The position numbers were made by a program, and so were the translations under genes. A stretch of DNA of 64,000 nt from a virus, in IMG/VR virus record IMGVR_UViG_3300017969_000006, positions 1 to 64,000 of that record; one strand, given 5' to 3'. Positions 31,368-40,079 of this stretch are shown here, in pieces. How positions within the stretch are numbered: position 1 is the first letter of the stretch; each line of letters starts with the position of its first letter. The notes under the pieces are model-generated. The model was not told the DNA's origin. It worked only from the letters and a program-made list of their open reading frames with translations, and did no database searches.

Positions 31368-34300
31368 CTACACGTTTTCGGCGCCGAAGCCGCCAAGTTC
31401 AAAAAGGTCCAAACGGCCAACACCAACGTTGTTCAATGTCAAATAGATTGCGTCCTGAACGGCATGCGAGAACACGAAACCCATCGGGCGAGCAAGTTCA
31501 GCAATATTCAACACAGTCATAGAAGAATTCGTGACTGGATCAACATCTGGTGTTTCAGACTCAACTGTTCTAATATGGATACGCCAATCGATACCACGAT
31601 AATTAGGGCTAAGAGCAACAGTTTTATCTCCGGACAACACCTGCTGGACAGTAGAAACAATCGCGTCACGAGAACCCGATGCCCAACCGAACGAAGCATC
31701 TGACATCTGATAAATCGCGAATGCTTCAGCCTCTGTCGTATTGAAATGCGAACTAGACGTGACGGTCGTTGGCAATGCCAGCGCTGGCCCATCCACAGCA
31801 TACACATACCCAGTAAAAATTTCTGGCGAGGTAGTGGTGAAACTGTCCCATTGTGGTGAACCCGGATAACCATAGATCCGTTCAACACTGGAATAACCGA
31901 TCCACGTCAAATCACCAGTCGCCACACCTTGCCGCGCGAGACTACCGCCATAACCAAGAATGGCGATAGGACATTCAGGGTCTGAGGAGTTTAATCGCTG
32001 ATCCCAATAAGTTCCCGAATACTTGTATTTAAACCAATCGATGCCGTCGTAAACATAAAAGATGTCACCTCTCCTCATATCTGAAAGAGTTCCGACGATA
32101 CCGGGATCAACATCAAAGGAACCCGCAATCATGTTGATGACCTGTATGAACTTAGACGGTCCAATATAGTCAGCGTGGATTGAACTATAGGCATTTGTGT
32201 TGGGTCTCTTCAGGGAAATACCCATCTGCTCGAGGGTCAAGCCTGCCTGATACTCCGTTCGCCGACTTCGGCCTGCCATCCCGACACCGTAATGACTCCA
32301 AGATAGATAATTGAAAGAGTACCAAATGCTGTTGTCAACGCTGCCGTCGCTGTTGGGAGTTATCGCAGGCTTATAACCGGAATAAAACGCGTGGATCCAA
32401 CCTGATTCTCGAACACCCAAACTTTTTAGGTTTGATTCATACAATGTGGGCCGCCCATTGTAAATCCAAAGGTTTGGACCGAGGTCTTCAACGTGACTGA
32501 ACATGCCTGCTGTTATCATGTTTCCGTCGTAACTCATACGTACAGTCGAGCCTAAACGAGTTTGAAAACTGGTGGACTGCGGAGACATTCTGTGCGGGCC
32601 GGCAAGAATAATGTCTTGCCCTCCACCAGCAATTGATGACTCATAAACTTTGTAATCGAAGGCCGGGGTTTGACCTGCTTCCATAACCTCCCAACTTGCA
32701 GAGGATGAATTCCACCTAAACGCTTGCAAGAAACCGGAGTCAGCCGCGTTGATCAGAACATCGTCATGGTACAAGCCCAACAGTCCACCCGGGCATCCAA
32801 TTACAACAGATTGACCGTCCCCACTAATATCACACGATGTAAAATTTCCCCAAAAGTTAACCGTCTCATAACCAGAACCGAGGTAAAACTCATTCAGTGC
32901 GCCGCCAAAAGCGCTGTCATATGTCGACGACATATCCCAAGTTGTAGGGAAAACGATCTCCTGAGGAGTCAAGGCGTAAAGGTCGGGTGTTTCCATCCAC
33001 GAACCGCGCTGCTTCCATACGCCGGCAGACTGTCGGTCAAACACCGCCATGCGGTAAGTGAAAGAAGTAGACGATCCTAAACCTTCGTGCGAAGCCGCCC
33101 TCGCCGCAATCAAATCCTGTCTAGAGACACCGCCAGAAATAACAATGCTGGTTCCATCCTCATTCAGACGGGCACACGGTCTCCATAAAGACCAAGAATC
33201 ACTATTGTCATAGTTGAAAGTAAGAAGGTCATCGAAAGAGAAATCTTGAACCCATCGCTGACCATCCCAAACAAAAATGTACACGTTCCTCATCGAAGTT
33301 ACGCTCAGCACCGAACCATCAGGTGTGATATCGATATACGTGCCGAACCCACCATTCTCCATATCCCAATTGTCCAATTGCGATGCCACAGATGGAGGCG
33401 TAACTGTTTCTCCGTCCACATAAATGGGATCACCACGTTGCACATATTCCAAAGCATCAGGGTCCCAGTCAAAAACGTAAACACATCCTTGATCGTGGCC
33501 CCAAAACAATCCGTACTGATAGTCCGTTACGGTTGTTTCTTCAGGATTCCAGTTAACTGCTGATGCGAACACAGTATTGCCGTCATCAGTAATCGCAACA
33601 TCGTAACCAAACTTAGTGAACAGTCGATCACTGGGACTCTCAATGATTCTGAAAGCCAATCCATGATCATAATCAGTTGTCTCACTCGGAGGAGAACCAG
33701 ACCAACTCTTTCGTGGCCAGTCTTCTGGCCAGAGAGTGTCATTGACTGATTTCACCCAGTCAATTACGACAACATTGCTCTTTTGTATGTATTGTTGCAA
33801 CGTTCGATCTTGCGTCGTATACGGTTGACCATAAATCGAAAACTCGCCATATGAAGTTGTGTAAGCCGAATGCGAGTAATTAGTAACCCTATCTGGGTCA
33901 TTAAACACGGCAAGTTGCAGTTGTCGAGCGGATGCGTCAAACCAAGGCATTAAAGCGTACTTGCCTTGGTTCGTCACATAGGATGCTGTCTGAGCGTCTT
34001 GGTGGGCGCCGCGAATAAATAAACTTGTCGGATCGTATTGACTATTGCCGCCACCGTAGTTTGCGTCCGGAGTAGTGCGGGTGGTCCGAGCACCTGTATT
34101 GCCGTCAACGATGACAGCGCCAGCCATTTGTTGAAACGCAAACAGCGCCTTCTTGTCAGACATTGACCAATGCATGCGATCAGGGCCATCAGAATATTTA
34201 TGGAACCTTATAAGGATCCAAACAAGTGGGGAGAACAGTGTATCTACTGCCACACGCAAAGAAACTGGAATTGAATACAGTTCACCGTCAATGGAATCTT

Positions 34301-35474
34301 CAACTTCTAAAATCACGTCGTTAAAGACGTAGAGGCCGTTAGCCAACCCGGCAGGTATTTGAGTAGTGCGGAAAGAAAGAGAAAAATGTTGCAACGGGTC
34401 ATAGCCAGACGGCCGATTACTAGCCCCATCATTGCCCCAATCGATTGAAAAATGATCGTCGTTGTAAACACCTTCATAATTATCAGATGTCAATAACGGG
34501 AGCACCTGTTCAAGAACAGCCCAATTATCGCTGGATGTTGCGTCATTAATATCCACCGCACTGTTGTACATGTCAATAATGCCCACGACACCGTCAGCGG
34601 CTGGATCGGTCATATCTTGATTTGCTACAACCTGCAAATAATTTTGCTGTTCTGATCGAATGTTCGCAATAAGCGGATGGCCCGTGAATTGCGCCAACCA
34701 TGACCGGACAGACGGATCATGATACTCGGCATCAGTCAAAGTGCTTCGAGTAATCTGTTCCAAACCGGTGAATGACGGCGACAATTCGCCCAACTCGTAA
34801 TCAAACCAGTTTGCGTAAGTTGATACCGTGTCATTCATCGTTGTGGACAGAACGTCGATCAACTTAAACAACGGGTTATCTGGGTCTTCCTGCTGACTAT
34901 CAATATCCCAGTAAAAAGAAGGCATGAACTTGCGTGCGTTTTGCACAACCTGATTTTGGTAGAACGCGTTGTCATCAATCAGGGCGGGAATAGTGAAGTA
35001 GATCGGTTCTCCATTATGTTCCGTGATACTCATCTGAACACGAACAAACGATTCCACAGTTATATCGTCAGGGACGAAATGATTGGAACGAATCTGAGAA
35101 AATCGACCAATATCAGTATTTGTTATGTGTGGTGTGGGCGATGGCTGATTTGATTCAGCAATGACCGTTGAAACATAAAGAGAACCACTTCCTCGTAACT
35201 GAGCGTGGAACATGAGGTCGAAGTCCGCGCTGTTGGCCGCAGGAATTGGAACGTAGTCGATGTAGACGTTTACAGTTCCAGTTGAGTTATTTGGCTGAAT
35301 TTTGTATGCAAAAAAGTTTGGGACTAGCCGGTCGCTTTCCGCATCTGAAAGTACGGCAGAACCACCCGAGAATTGCCATGAAGGTGTGACGTCCTGTATT
35401 TTCCTAAGCGATCCACTGCTATCTGTGGCCTTGAGGGCGGTATCGTTATCGAGAAAATTTACTGTAGTTGCCAT
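31368..35474 (-). CDS. Large gpI-like baseplate protein with propeller-like region
   Basis: A 1368-residue protein downstream of the gpJ-like gene, where P2-type tails encode gpI. Residues 180-290 (SFYWDIDSQQEDPDNPLFK, LIDVLSTTMNDTVSTYANWF, PSVRSWLAQFTGHPLI) resemble tail protein I. Residues about 620-1000 contain repeating beta units of the FG-GAP or propeller kind (FGYDVAITDDGNTVFASAVN, GFGTYIDITPDGSVLSV, SCDISGDGQSVVIGCPGG). The rest is beta-rich with Tyr/Trp-rich segments. It would be an unusually large fusion of a baseplate wedge with a surface-exposed propeller. Fibre attachment or host-surface binding is plausible. The domain limits are approximate. Confidence 0.6.
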   Translation of the reverse strand: MATTVNFLDNDTALKATDSSGSLRKIQDVTPSWQFSGGSAVLSDAESDRLVPNFFAYKIQPNNSTGTVNVYIDYVPIPAANSADFDLMFHAQLRGSGSLYVSTVIAESNQPSPTPHITNTDIGRFSQIRSNHFVPDDITVESFVRVQMSITEHNGEPIYFTIPALIDDNAFYQNQVVQNARKFMPSFYWDIDSQQEDPDNPLFKLIDVLSTTMNDTVSTYANWFDYELGELSPSFTGLEQITRSTLTDAEYHDPSVRSWLAQFTGHPLIANIRSEQQNYLQVVANQDMTDPAADGVVGIIDMYNSAVDINDATSSDNWAVLEQVLPLLTSDNYEGVYNDDHFSIDWGNDGASNRPSGYDPLQHFSLSFRTTQIPAGLANGLYVFNDVILEVEDSIDGELYSIPVSLRVAVDTLFSPLVWILIRFHKYSDGPDRMHWSMSDKKALFAFQQMAGAVIVDGNTGARTTRTTPDANYGGGNSQYDPTSLFIRGAHQDAQTASYVTNQGKYALMPWFDASARQLQLAVFNDPDRVTNYSHSAYTTSYGEFSIYGQPYTTQDRTLQQYIQKSNVVVIDWVKSVNDTLWPEDWPRKSWSGSPPSETTDYDHGLAFRIIESPSDRLFTKFGYDVAITDDGNTVFASAVNWNPEETTVTDYQYGLFWGHDQGCVYVFDWDPDALEYVQRGDPIYVDGETVTPPSVASQLDNWDMENGGFGTYIDITPDGSVLSVTSMRNVYIFVWDGQRWVQDFSFDDLLTFNYDNSDSWSLWRPCARLNEDGTSIVISGGVSRQDLIAARAASHEGLGSSTSFTYRMAVFDRQSAGVWKQRGSWMETPDLYALTPQEIVFPTTWDMSSTYDSAFGGALNEFYLGSGYETVNFWGNFTSCDISGDGQSVVIGCPGGLLGLYHDDVLINAADSGFLQAFRWNSSSASWEVMEAGQTPAFDYKVYESSIAGGGQDIILAGPHRMSPQSTSFQTRLGSTVRMSYDGNMITAGMFSHVEDLGPNLWIYNGRPTLYESNLKSLGVRESGWIHAFYSGYKPAITPNSDGSVDNSIWYSFNYLSWSHYGVGMAGRSRRTEYQAGLTLEQMGISLKRPNTNAYSSIHADYIGPSKFIQVINMIAGSFDVDPGIVGTLSDMRRGDIFYVYDGIDWFKYKYSGTYWDQRLNSSDPECPIAILGYGGSLARQGVATGDLTWIGYSSVERIYGYPGSPQWDSFTTTSPEIFTGYVYAVDGPALALPTTVTSSSHFNTTEAEAFAIYQMSDASFGWASGSRDAIVSTVQQVLSGDKTVALSPNYRGIDWRIHIRTVESETPDVDPVTNSSMTVLNIAELARPMGFVFSHAVQDAIYLTLNNVGVGRLDLFELGGFGAENV

Positions 35475-35475
35475 G

Positions 35476-36705
35476 TTAACTCGAAGCAGTCAGATTAACA
35501 GTGATGTTACTTGATGCGGAATTAGGTATGAGCCCTTTCCTCAGGAATGTGACGTTACCGCTTGTCTCTGTTGCGATGTTTCCTGCCGCGACGTTGCCTG
35601 CGATATCCCCAATTACAACGTCTTCGACATACAAAACGCCGGGCATCGAACGCGCAACATTGGAGACTTCCGCAACACGAATTGATTCGATGTCACCATT
35701 GAATCCCGCAGGACTTAAATATTTTTGAACCTCTTGCTGAACTGTTTCTCGTACAACATCAGCAGAATAAGTCACGTCATAAATGATATTGATTGTGCAT
35801 GAAACTTCGATAGGTGTGTAGTTGTAAACCCCGATATAAAGTCCTGCAATTGACCGATTAGTCACATCTAATTGAATGTCGTAAAGTTCCGCATTAGTGA
35901 GCGTTCGATCGATTCCATAAACAAAAACTGACGCATATCCCGGTGCGTTAGGAGCAACAAAATCTAAACCACCACCTGCATCGCCGTTGGTTAGATCATA
36001 AACCTTGGCTTGGGAAACATTGGAATATTGCGTCACGATATGTGATCGCATTTGTTCAGTTGTTGCGAATGATGCTGACAAAGCCCGAATAGCCGTCGTG
36101 CATCTCGCCAAGTAGGTGATGTCTGTTTCGGCATTCGTTCCATTGGAAAAATCAGCGAGAGCACTAACATCACCAAGTTCAGGGATAACAGTTTGACAAA
36201 CAAACTCCGCTCCTTCAGGAACCAAAGGATGAATTCCAGTCAGAGTCGAAAGCACTTCAACTTCAACATAATGCAGAGGATCTGTCTCCGTTTGATTTGC
36301 GCCTCTCAGAATTGCAATTGCATCAGTGTTTTCATAAGTGAACGATTGATCATCACCCGCAACACTGATTGTGTAACTGAAGGTTGTTCCTGCTGGGATA
36401 TAAACATCTACAAACTCGCCAGCAAACAAACGCAATGTGACAGAAGCCCTAGTGCCCTCATCGCGGTATACCCCAAGTATGCGGGCAACACCTTCCATAA
36501 TTCTCGGCGGTAGGCGATTGATCGCTGCCGTATTTAGCGTTGTCATGTATGACATTGCTTGGAAAATTGCATCGTCAACCGTTCCTTGACGCAAGGTAAA
36601 ATCAGGAAGAGTTAAGCGGGCAAGTTCGATTGCGCCAAAGTAAACGTCAACCGGATTAACATCGTAGGGAGTGAGATCTACGTACTCCGAAAAATCTGAT
36701 GGCAT
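35476..36705 (-). CDS. Baseplate J-like protein
   Basis: A 409-residue baseplate wedge protein of the gpJ type. The N-terminal region (NPVDVYFGAIELARLTL, PPRIMEGVARILGVYRDEGT) is followed by the characteristic beta domain (ATVTLRLFAGEFVDVYIPAG-type segment, then FVCQTVIPELGDVSALADFS) and the conserved TDITYLARCTTAIRALSASF, IVTQYSNVSQAKVYD and PIEVSCTINIIYDVTYSAD. It lies between gp25/gpW-like and gpI-like genes, the usual P2-like order. It is needed for wedge assembly. Confidence 0.75.
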   Translation of the reverse strand: MPSDFSEYVDLTPYDVNPVDVYFGAIELARLTLPDFTLRQGTVDDAIFQAMSYMTTLNTAAINRLPPRIMEGVARILGVYRDEGTRASVTLRLFAGEFVDVYIPAGTTFSYTISVAGDDQSFTYENTDAIAILRGANQTETDPLHYVEVEVLSTLTGIHPLVPEGAEFVCQTVIPELGDVSALADFSNGTNAETDITYLARCTTAIRALSASFATTEQMRSHIVTQYSNVSQAKVYDLTNGDAGGGLDFVAPNAPGYASVFVYGIDRTLTNAELYDIQLDVTNRSIAGLYIGVYNYTPIEVSCTINIIYDVTYSADVVRETVQQEVQKYLSPAGFNGDIESIRVAEVSNVARSMPGVLYVEDVVIGDIAGNVAAGNIATETSGNVTFLRKGLIPNSASSNITVNLTASS

Positions 36706-36708
36706 ACG

Positions 36709-37002
36709 TCATCGTCTCCTGAACGAAAAGTTGACAATGTTTTCACCCTCGTCGTTGATTGCTGATTCAACTGATTCAATTTCAACCTCAGGCACAAAAC
36801 GTGAAGCGTGCAAGACAAATGCACCTTTTTCGACACCGTTAAATGTTGGATCCCAGATACCAAAATCGGGAGTCAAGGGGAGCGACTGTGGCTCCGTCAA
36901 GGTGCAAATAGACAACAACTGCTTGTAATAGTCGTCAGTACCATCGACATCTCTCACAAGGCCATTGGCATCAAATTGTAAAGGGAACTTCATTGCGTCC
37001 AT
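36709..37002 (-). CDS. Baseplate wedge protein, gp25/gpW family
   Basis: A 97-residue protein from ATG 37002 (GGTGG lies 5 bases upstream; GTG 37011 and ATG 36993 are alternatives). The pattern FPLQFDANGLVRDVDGTDDY, LPLTPDFGIWDPTFNG, EVEIESVESAINDEGENIVN, FSFRRR fits the lysozyme-like gp25/gpW family of contractile-tail baseplates. The position upstream of the gpJ-like gene supports this. It is a core wedge subunit contacting the sheath. Confidence 0.7.
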   Translation of the reverse strand: MDAMKFPLQFDANGLVRDVDGTDDYYKQLLSICTLTEPQSLPLTPDFGIWDPTFNGVEKGAFVLHASRFVPEVEIESVESAINDEGENIVNFSFRRR

Positions 37003-37024
37003 AATTACCACCGTAACAATTCTA

Positions 37025-37441
37025 TCAATGATAACCCTGAAGGGTGCTTACCTGCGATTGAAGGGTACTTACCTGCGATTGCAGGGTGCTTACCTGCGAC
37101 TGAAGGGTGCTTACCTGCGACTCCAGAGCGTCTATTCGATTATCCAGCGATGCAGCGTAGGTTTGCAGTGCAAATACGTCATACGACCTATCCAACGCGC
37201 CAATTACAACAAGATTGTTTTTATTATGGTCAATAAACGCGCAAAGGACCCGCTCATTGACCTTCAGTGGTTGCTTCGGTGTAGAAAACACAACCGAACA
37301 ATCCGTGATAGTGATACCAAGCATGGGAACCTTAACTGCGACACGACGCGTAGATCCGACATGCGTGACAGTGCCGATATAAATACCGCCACCCGGTTCC
37401 GGATGGGAGGCACCACTAGCAGCAGAAACAAAACCAGCCAT
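37025..37441 (-). CDS. Baseplate spike-like protein with perfect heptad tail
   Basis: A 138-residue protein. Residues 15-95 resemble the OB-type domain of gpV/gp5-like baseplate proteins (GIYIGTVTHVGSTRRVAVKV, VNERVLCAFIDHNKNNLVVI). Residues 97-135 are a coiled coil, of which 109-135 are four nearly identical QVSTLQ(S) heptads. This would give a trimeric coiled coil below the OB domain. No beta-helical needle or PAAR-type tip is visible, so the spike tip may be a separate protein. It starts in overlap with the stop of the hub gene upstream. Confidence 0.6.
   Translation of the reverse strand: MAGFVSAASGASHPEPGGGIYIGTVTHVGSTRRVAVKVPMLGITITDCSVVFSTPKQPLKVNERVLCAFIDHNKNNLVVIGALDRSYDVFALQTYAASLDNRIDALESQVSTLQSQVSTLQSQVSTLQSQVSTLQGYH
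37037..37117 (-). repeat. 21-base tandem repeat encoding identical heptads
   Basis: Four copies of a 21-base unit encode QVSTLQ(S). The units differ by only a few bases (for example ACTTACC versus GCTTACC), indicating recent duplication or gene conversion. Changes in copy number would lengthen or shorten the coiled coil by whole heptads. Confidence 0.9.
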
Positions 37442-38532
37442 CAGTTTCCAAACCTTTCCATGTAATCAAACACGGACTCGAATTTCTGTCCAACAGCAAG
37501 TTGATTAATTTCTTTATCTTCACGCTCTGGTGAGCGAAATTCGATACTGACCGGGTCATTACCCAAATGCGAGTAACTCACATTACTAATAATATACGGC
37601 CCCTGCATTGTCGGATAATTTGTCACATGCACCGTCATTCCAGCACGCAATTTTGACCCAGAAGACCGTTCCAACTCAGCAGAACCTTGCACGGCAAGAG
37701 GGTCGTTGTCTGAGCGGCGAAGACTTGGCATTGAAACAAGTTTGAATGTGTCATCCGACCTGCTTGGATAACGGATGGGGCAAACATTCATTTCCGTAGC
37801 ATTTTGCATATAGGGAATAACTTCCTCTTTTGGAATATTTTGGAAGTCTGAACCCCATCTACCCAGTAAATATTTTTGAGAACAGAAAAACAAAACGCCT
37901 TCCGACTCAAACACGACAAACTTCGCATCAGAGGCCAGTCGCGAAAGAACATCCCAAGTCGAGTCAGCGGCACGATCGTTAGTTGCCTTATTTATCTTTT
38001 GTGTTTTTGAAGTAGATTCTGCAACGCAATCAAGACCATAATCATGGGCAACGTTAATAACCCAGTTGTGTCCGGTTCCCTTGATGCTTGAAGGATTTTT
38101 GTCACGGCGCATCTGCTGTACAGCCTTGTTTCTCAATTCCAGCGTCCATACTGGTTCGCTTGCCGGGCCGGAAGCACAAGCAGCAGAAGCAATTTCGAGT
38201 GACATGAATTGATGTGCGGCGAGCGTTTCTGCCGCTCCGACACCGTAACCATCCATAAGTTTGAGATCTGTGAGTGTGGATGTTTTAAAATAGACATCGC
38301 GACCAATAGCAAAATAGTTCGCTCGAGCAAGTTCGAAATTTGGGTCGTGAACACGAACAGTGAGTTGTGTCGCGAGATCGATTCCCATTTCAACTTGAAT
38401 GTCGAGAATCGCATCCCGAATATCGCTTTTACCATCTATCAGTGTTGGGTCATCCCAAACAAGGTCGGTTCGTCGGTCGACGAACTCGGCAGTACCACTA
38501 GACGTCCAATAATCGCTGTAAACATCACTCAT
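37441..38532 (-). CDS. Baseplate hub protein, gp27/gpD-like
   Basis: A 363-residue protein. It has the pattern of a late-control or hub protein: RDAILDIQVEMGIDLATQLT, VYFKTSTLTDLKLMDGYG, a middle region around a GTGHNWVINVAHDYGLDC motif, then STWDVLSRLASDAKFVVFES and GVLFFCSQKYLLGRW, and a C-terminal beta domain (GMTVHVTNYPTMQGPYIIS). It sits between the spike-like and XkdP-like genes, which is the hub position. It starts in 4-base overlap with 38529-40079. Confidence 0.7.
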   Translation of the reverse strand: MSDVYSDYWTSSGTAEFVDRRTDLVWDDPTLIDGKSDIRDAILDIQVEMGIDLATQLTVRVHDPNFELARANYFAIGRDVYFKTSTLTDLKLMDGYGVGAAETLAAHQFMSLEIASAACASGPASEPVWTLELRNKAVQQMRRDKNPSSIKGTGHNWVINVAHDYGLDCVAESTSKTQKINKATNDRAADSTWDVLSRLASDAKFVVFESEGVLFFCSQKYLLGRWGSDFQNIPKEEVIPYMQNATEMNVCPIRYPSRSDDTFKLVSMPSLRRSDNDPLAVQGSAELERSSGSKLRAGMTVHVTNYPTMQGPYIISNVSYSHLGNDPVSIEFRSPEREDKEINQLAVGQKFESVFDYMERFGN

Positions 38533-40079
38533 ACCGGAGTAGCCAGACCGCTAATCAAATTTACATCAAAATTCTTCCCTGCTCCATCAACACCGGAACT
38601 GAACAACGGAGCAGAGCCTTGGTCGCTGCTGGTGGGTTTCTTGATTGCCGGCACAGGAATAGAGAACTTCGGCATTGAAAATTTTACAACTGTCAATTTT
38701 TCGATCGGGATTTCCCTTAACGTCAAACGAATTGTTGCCGCTGTGATTTCGCGACTTTGAGAATTCATTGACCGCCGCAGTGATGTCACCTGCATGTCGG
38801 TAATAACGAACTCCATCGGCTTCCCCGTCTCGGCAGCACGTTTCAACTGGATACGGAACATGTCATCCAAGTTAAACACTGAAACAGGGGCACGTCGTTG
38901 CGACATGCGACGCAATGTATCGATGCGTGCTTGAACACTATTGAAGATGCCATCAGGCACAGTGGCACCGCCTTGTTCAACTCGATCCTCAGCGACTGTA
39001 AATTCCATTTCGGCTTGCATGAGGCTCCAGCCAGCCCATTCAACAAGTGGATAGTTCCCCTGACGATCAATATCCACCCATTCTGAACCCAGACCAGAAT
39101 AACTAATAGTATTCGGAACATAAGGGAAGTAGAAAATATCTTGACGCGACTCTGAACGTTTCCCACCCGAAACCGTAGTGTCGGTAACGTATTCAGTGTA
39201 AGTCTGAATAATTTGGGGTCGTAGATCCGGCGCTTTGTCGGGGGGAGCAGAGTAACCAAAAGGCGCTTTAATAGTCACTTTTCTCGTAGCGGGCGTAGGC
39301 GCAATGGCATCCCGTGCAGGACTATTCGATGGACCAGTCTGCCTAGAACCCGAAGGACTACTCGCGTTGCCGCTCTGACGTTTTACTGACTCGCCAGTAA
39401 TCGACTGAGACGGGTCAAAATACCAACGAATATACGCATCTGTATATCCAGCGTTCTTCAATGCTTCTTCCGCTTTACCCTTCAAAGACGCAATTGCGCC
39501 ATGTAGCGCATAACTGCTAGAGAAATCCGACGATTCAAGAGAACTGATTTGTCGGCGCACACCGTTTGTAATACGATCCATTTCAGAACGCGTGTTACTA
39601 AGTTGATCAGACAGACGATCATCAGATGAAGTTGCTATCGCATACGGGGTCATGCTTGGAGACGAAAGATTCGCACCATTTGAAGTTGTTGACGAAGCGT
39701 ACGCCTGTTCTCTCTGAACTTGAGCAATCCATGCATCTTTTTGAAACGTCGTTTTGACCTTATATTGCGGGTTGTATCCGTAGATTTTTGAACCAACCTT
39801 GTAATGAGACGCAGACGAGCCCGCTGGCCAAACCCATTTAGCGTAGGTTTTAGTGTAATTACTAATGCTGTACGGGTTATCAGGGTGTCCGGGCCCTAAA
39901 GTTTTCGTGTACGTTTCACTCTTCGCTTTGCCCCACAGGCGTTGAACGTAATAGGTGTTTCCGACTTTCTGTAAACCCCAGTAAGATTCAACCCGATACA
40001 TAGTGTCTTGGTAACACAACGTGCCGGTTTCGTTCCGAACCGTATAAGCAATATTTACAGGCCAGTTTTCGCCACTCAT
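38529..40079 (-). CDS. Tube-baseplate connector or hub-associated protein
   Basis: A 516-residue protein with two parts. Residues 1-250 are Ser/Thr/Tyr rich and of unknown fold (YWGLQKVGNTYYVQRLWGKA). Residues 260-480 carry the more conserved part (YTEYVTDTTVSGGKRSESRQ, FPYVPNTISYSGLGSEWVDI, YPLVEWAGWSLMQAEMEFTV, RRMSQRRAPVSVFNL) that resembles proteins linking tube and baseplate in Gram-positive-host myoviruses (XkdP type). A LysM motif could not be found with confidence. It precedes the hub gene and follows the tape measure, fitting that role. Confidence 0.5.
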   Translation of the reverse strand: MSGENWPVNIAYTVRNETGTLCYQDTMYRVESYWGLQKVGNTYYVQRLWGKAKSETYTKTLGPGHPDNPYSISNYTKTYAKWVWPAGSSASHYKVGSKIYGYNPQYKVKTTFQKDAWIAQVQREQAYASSTTSNGANLSSPSMTPYAIATSSDDRLSDQLSNTRSEMDRITNGVRRQISSLESSDFSSSYALHGAIASLKGKAEEALKNAGYTDAYIRWYFDPSQSITGESVKRQSGNASSPSGSRQTGPSNSPARDAIAPTPATRKVTIKAPFGYSAPPDKAPDLRPQIIQTYTEYVTDTTVSGGKRSESRQDIFYFPYVPNTISYSGLGSEWVDIDRQGNYPLVEWAGWSLMQAEMEFTVAEDRVEQGGATVPDGIFNSVQARIDTLRRMSQRRAPVSVFNLDDMFRIQLKRAAETGKPMEFVITDMQVTSLRRSMNSQSREITAATIRLTLREIPIEKLTVVKFSMPKFSIPVPAIKKPTSSDQGSAPLFSSGVDGAGKNFDVNLISGLATPV

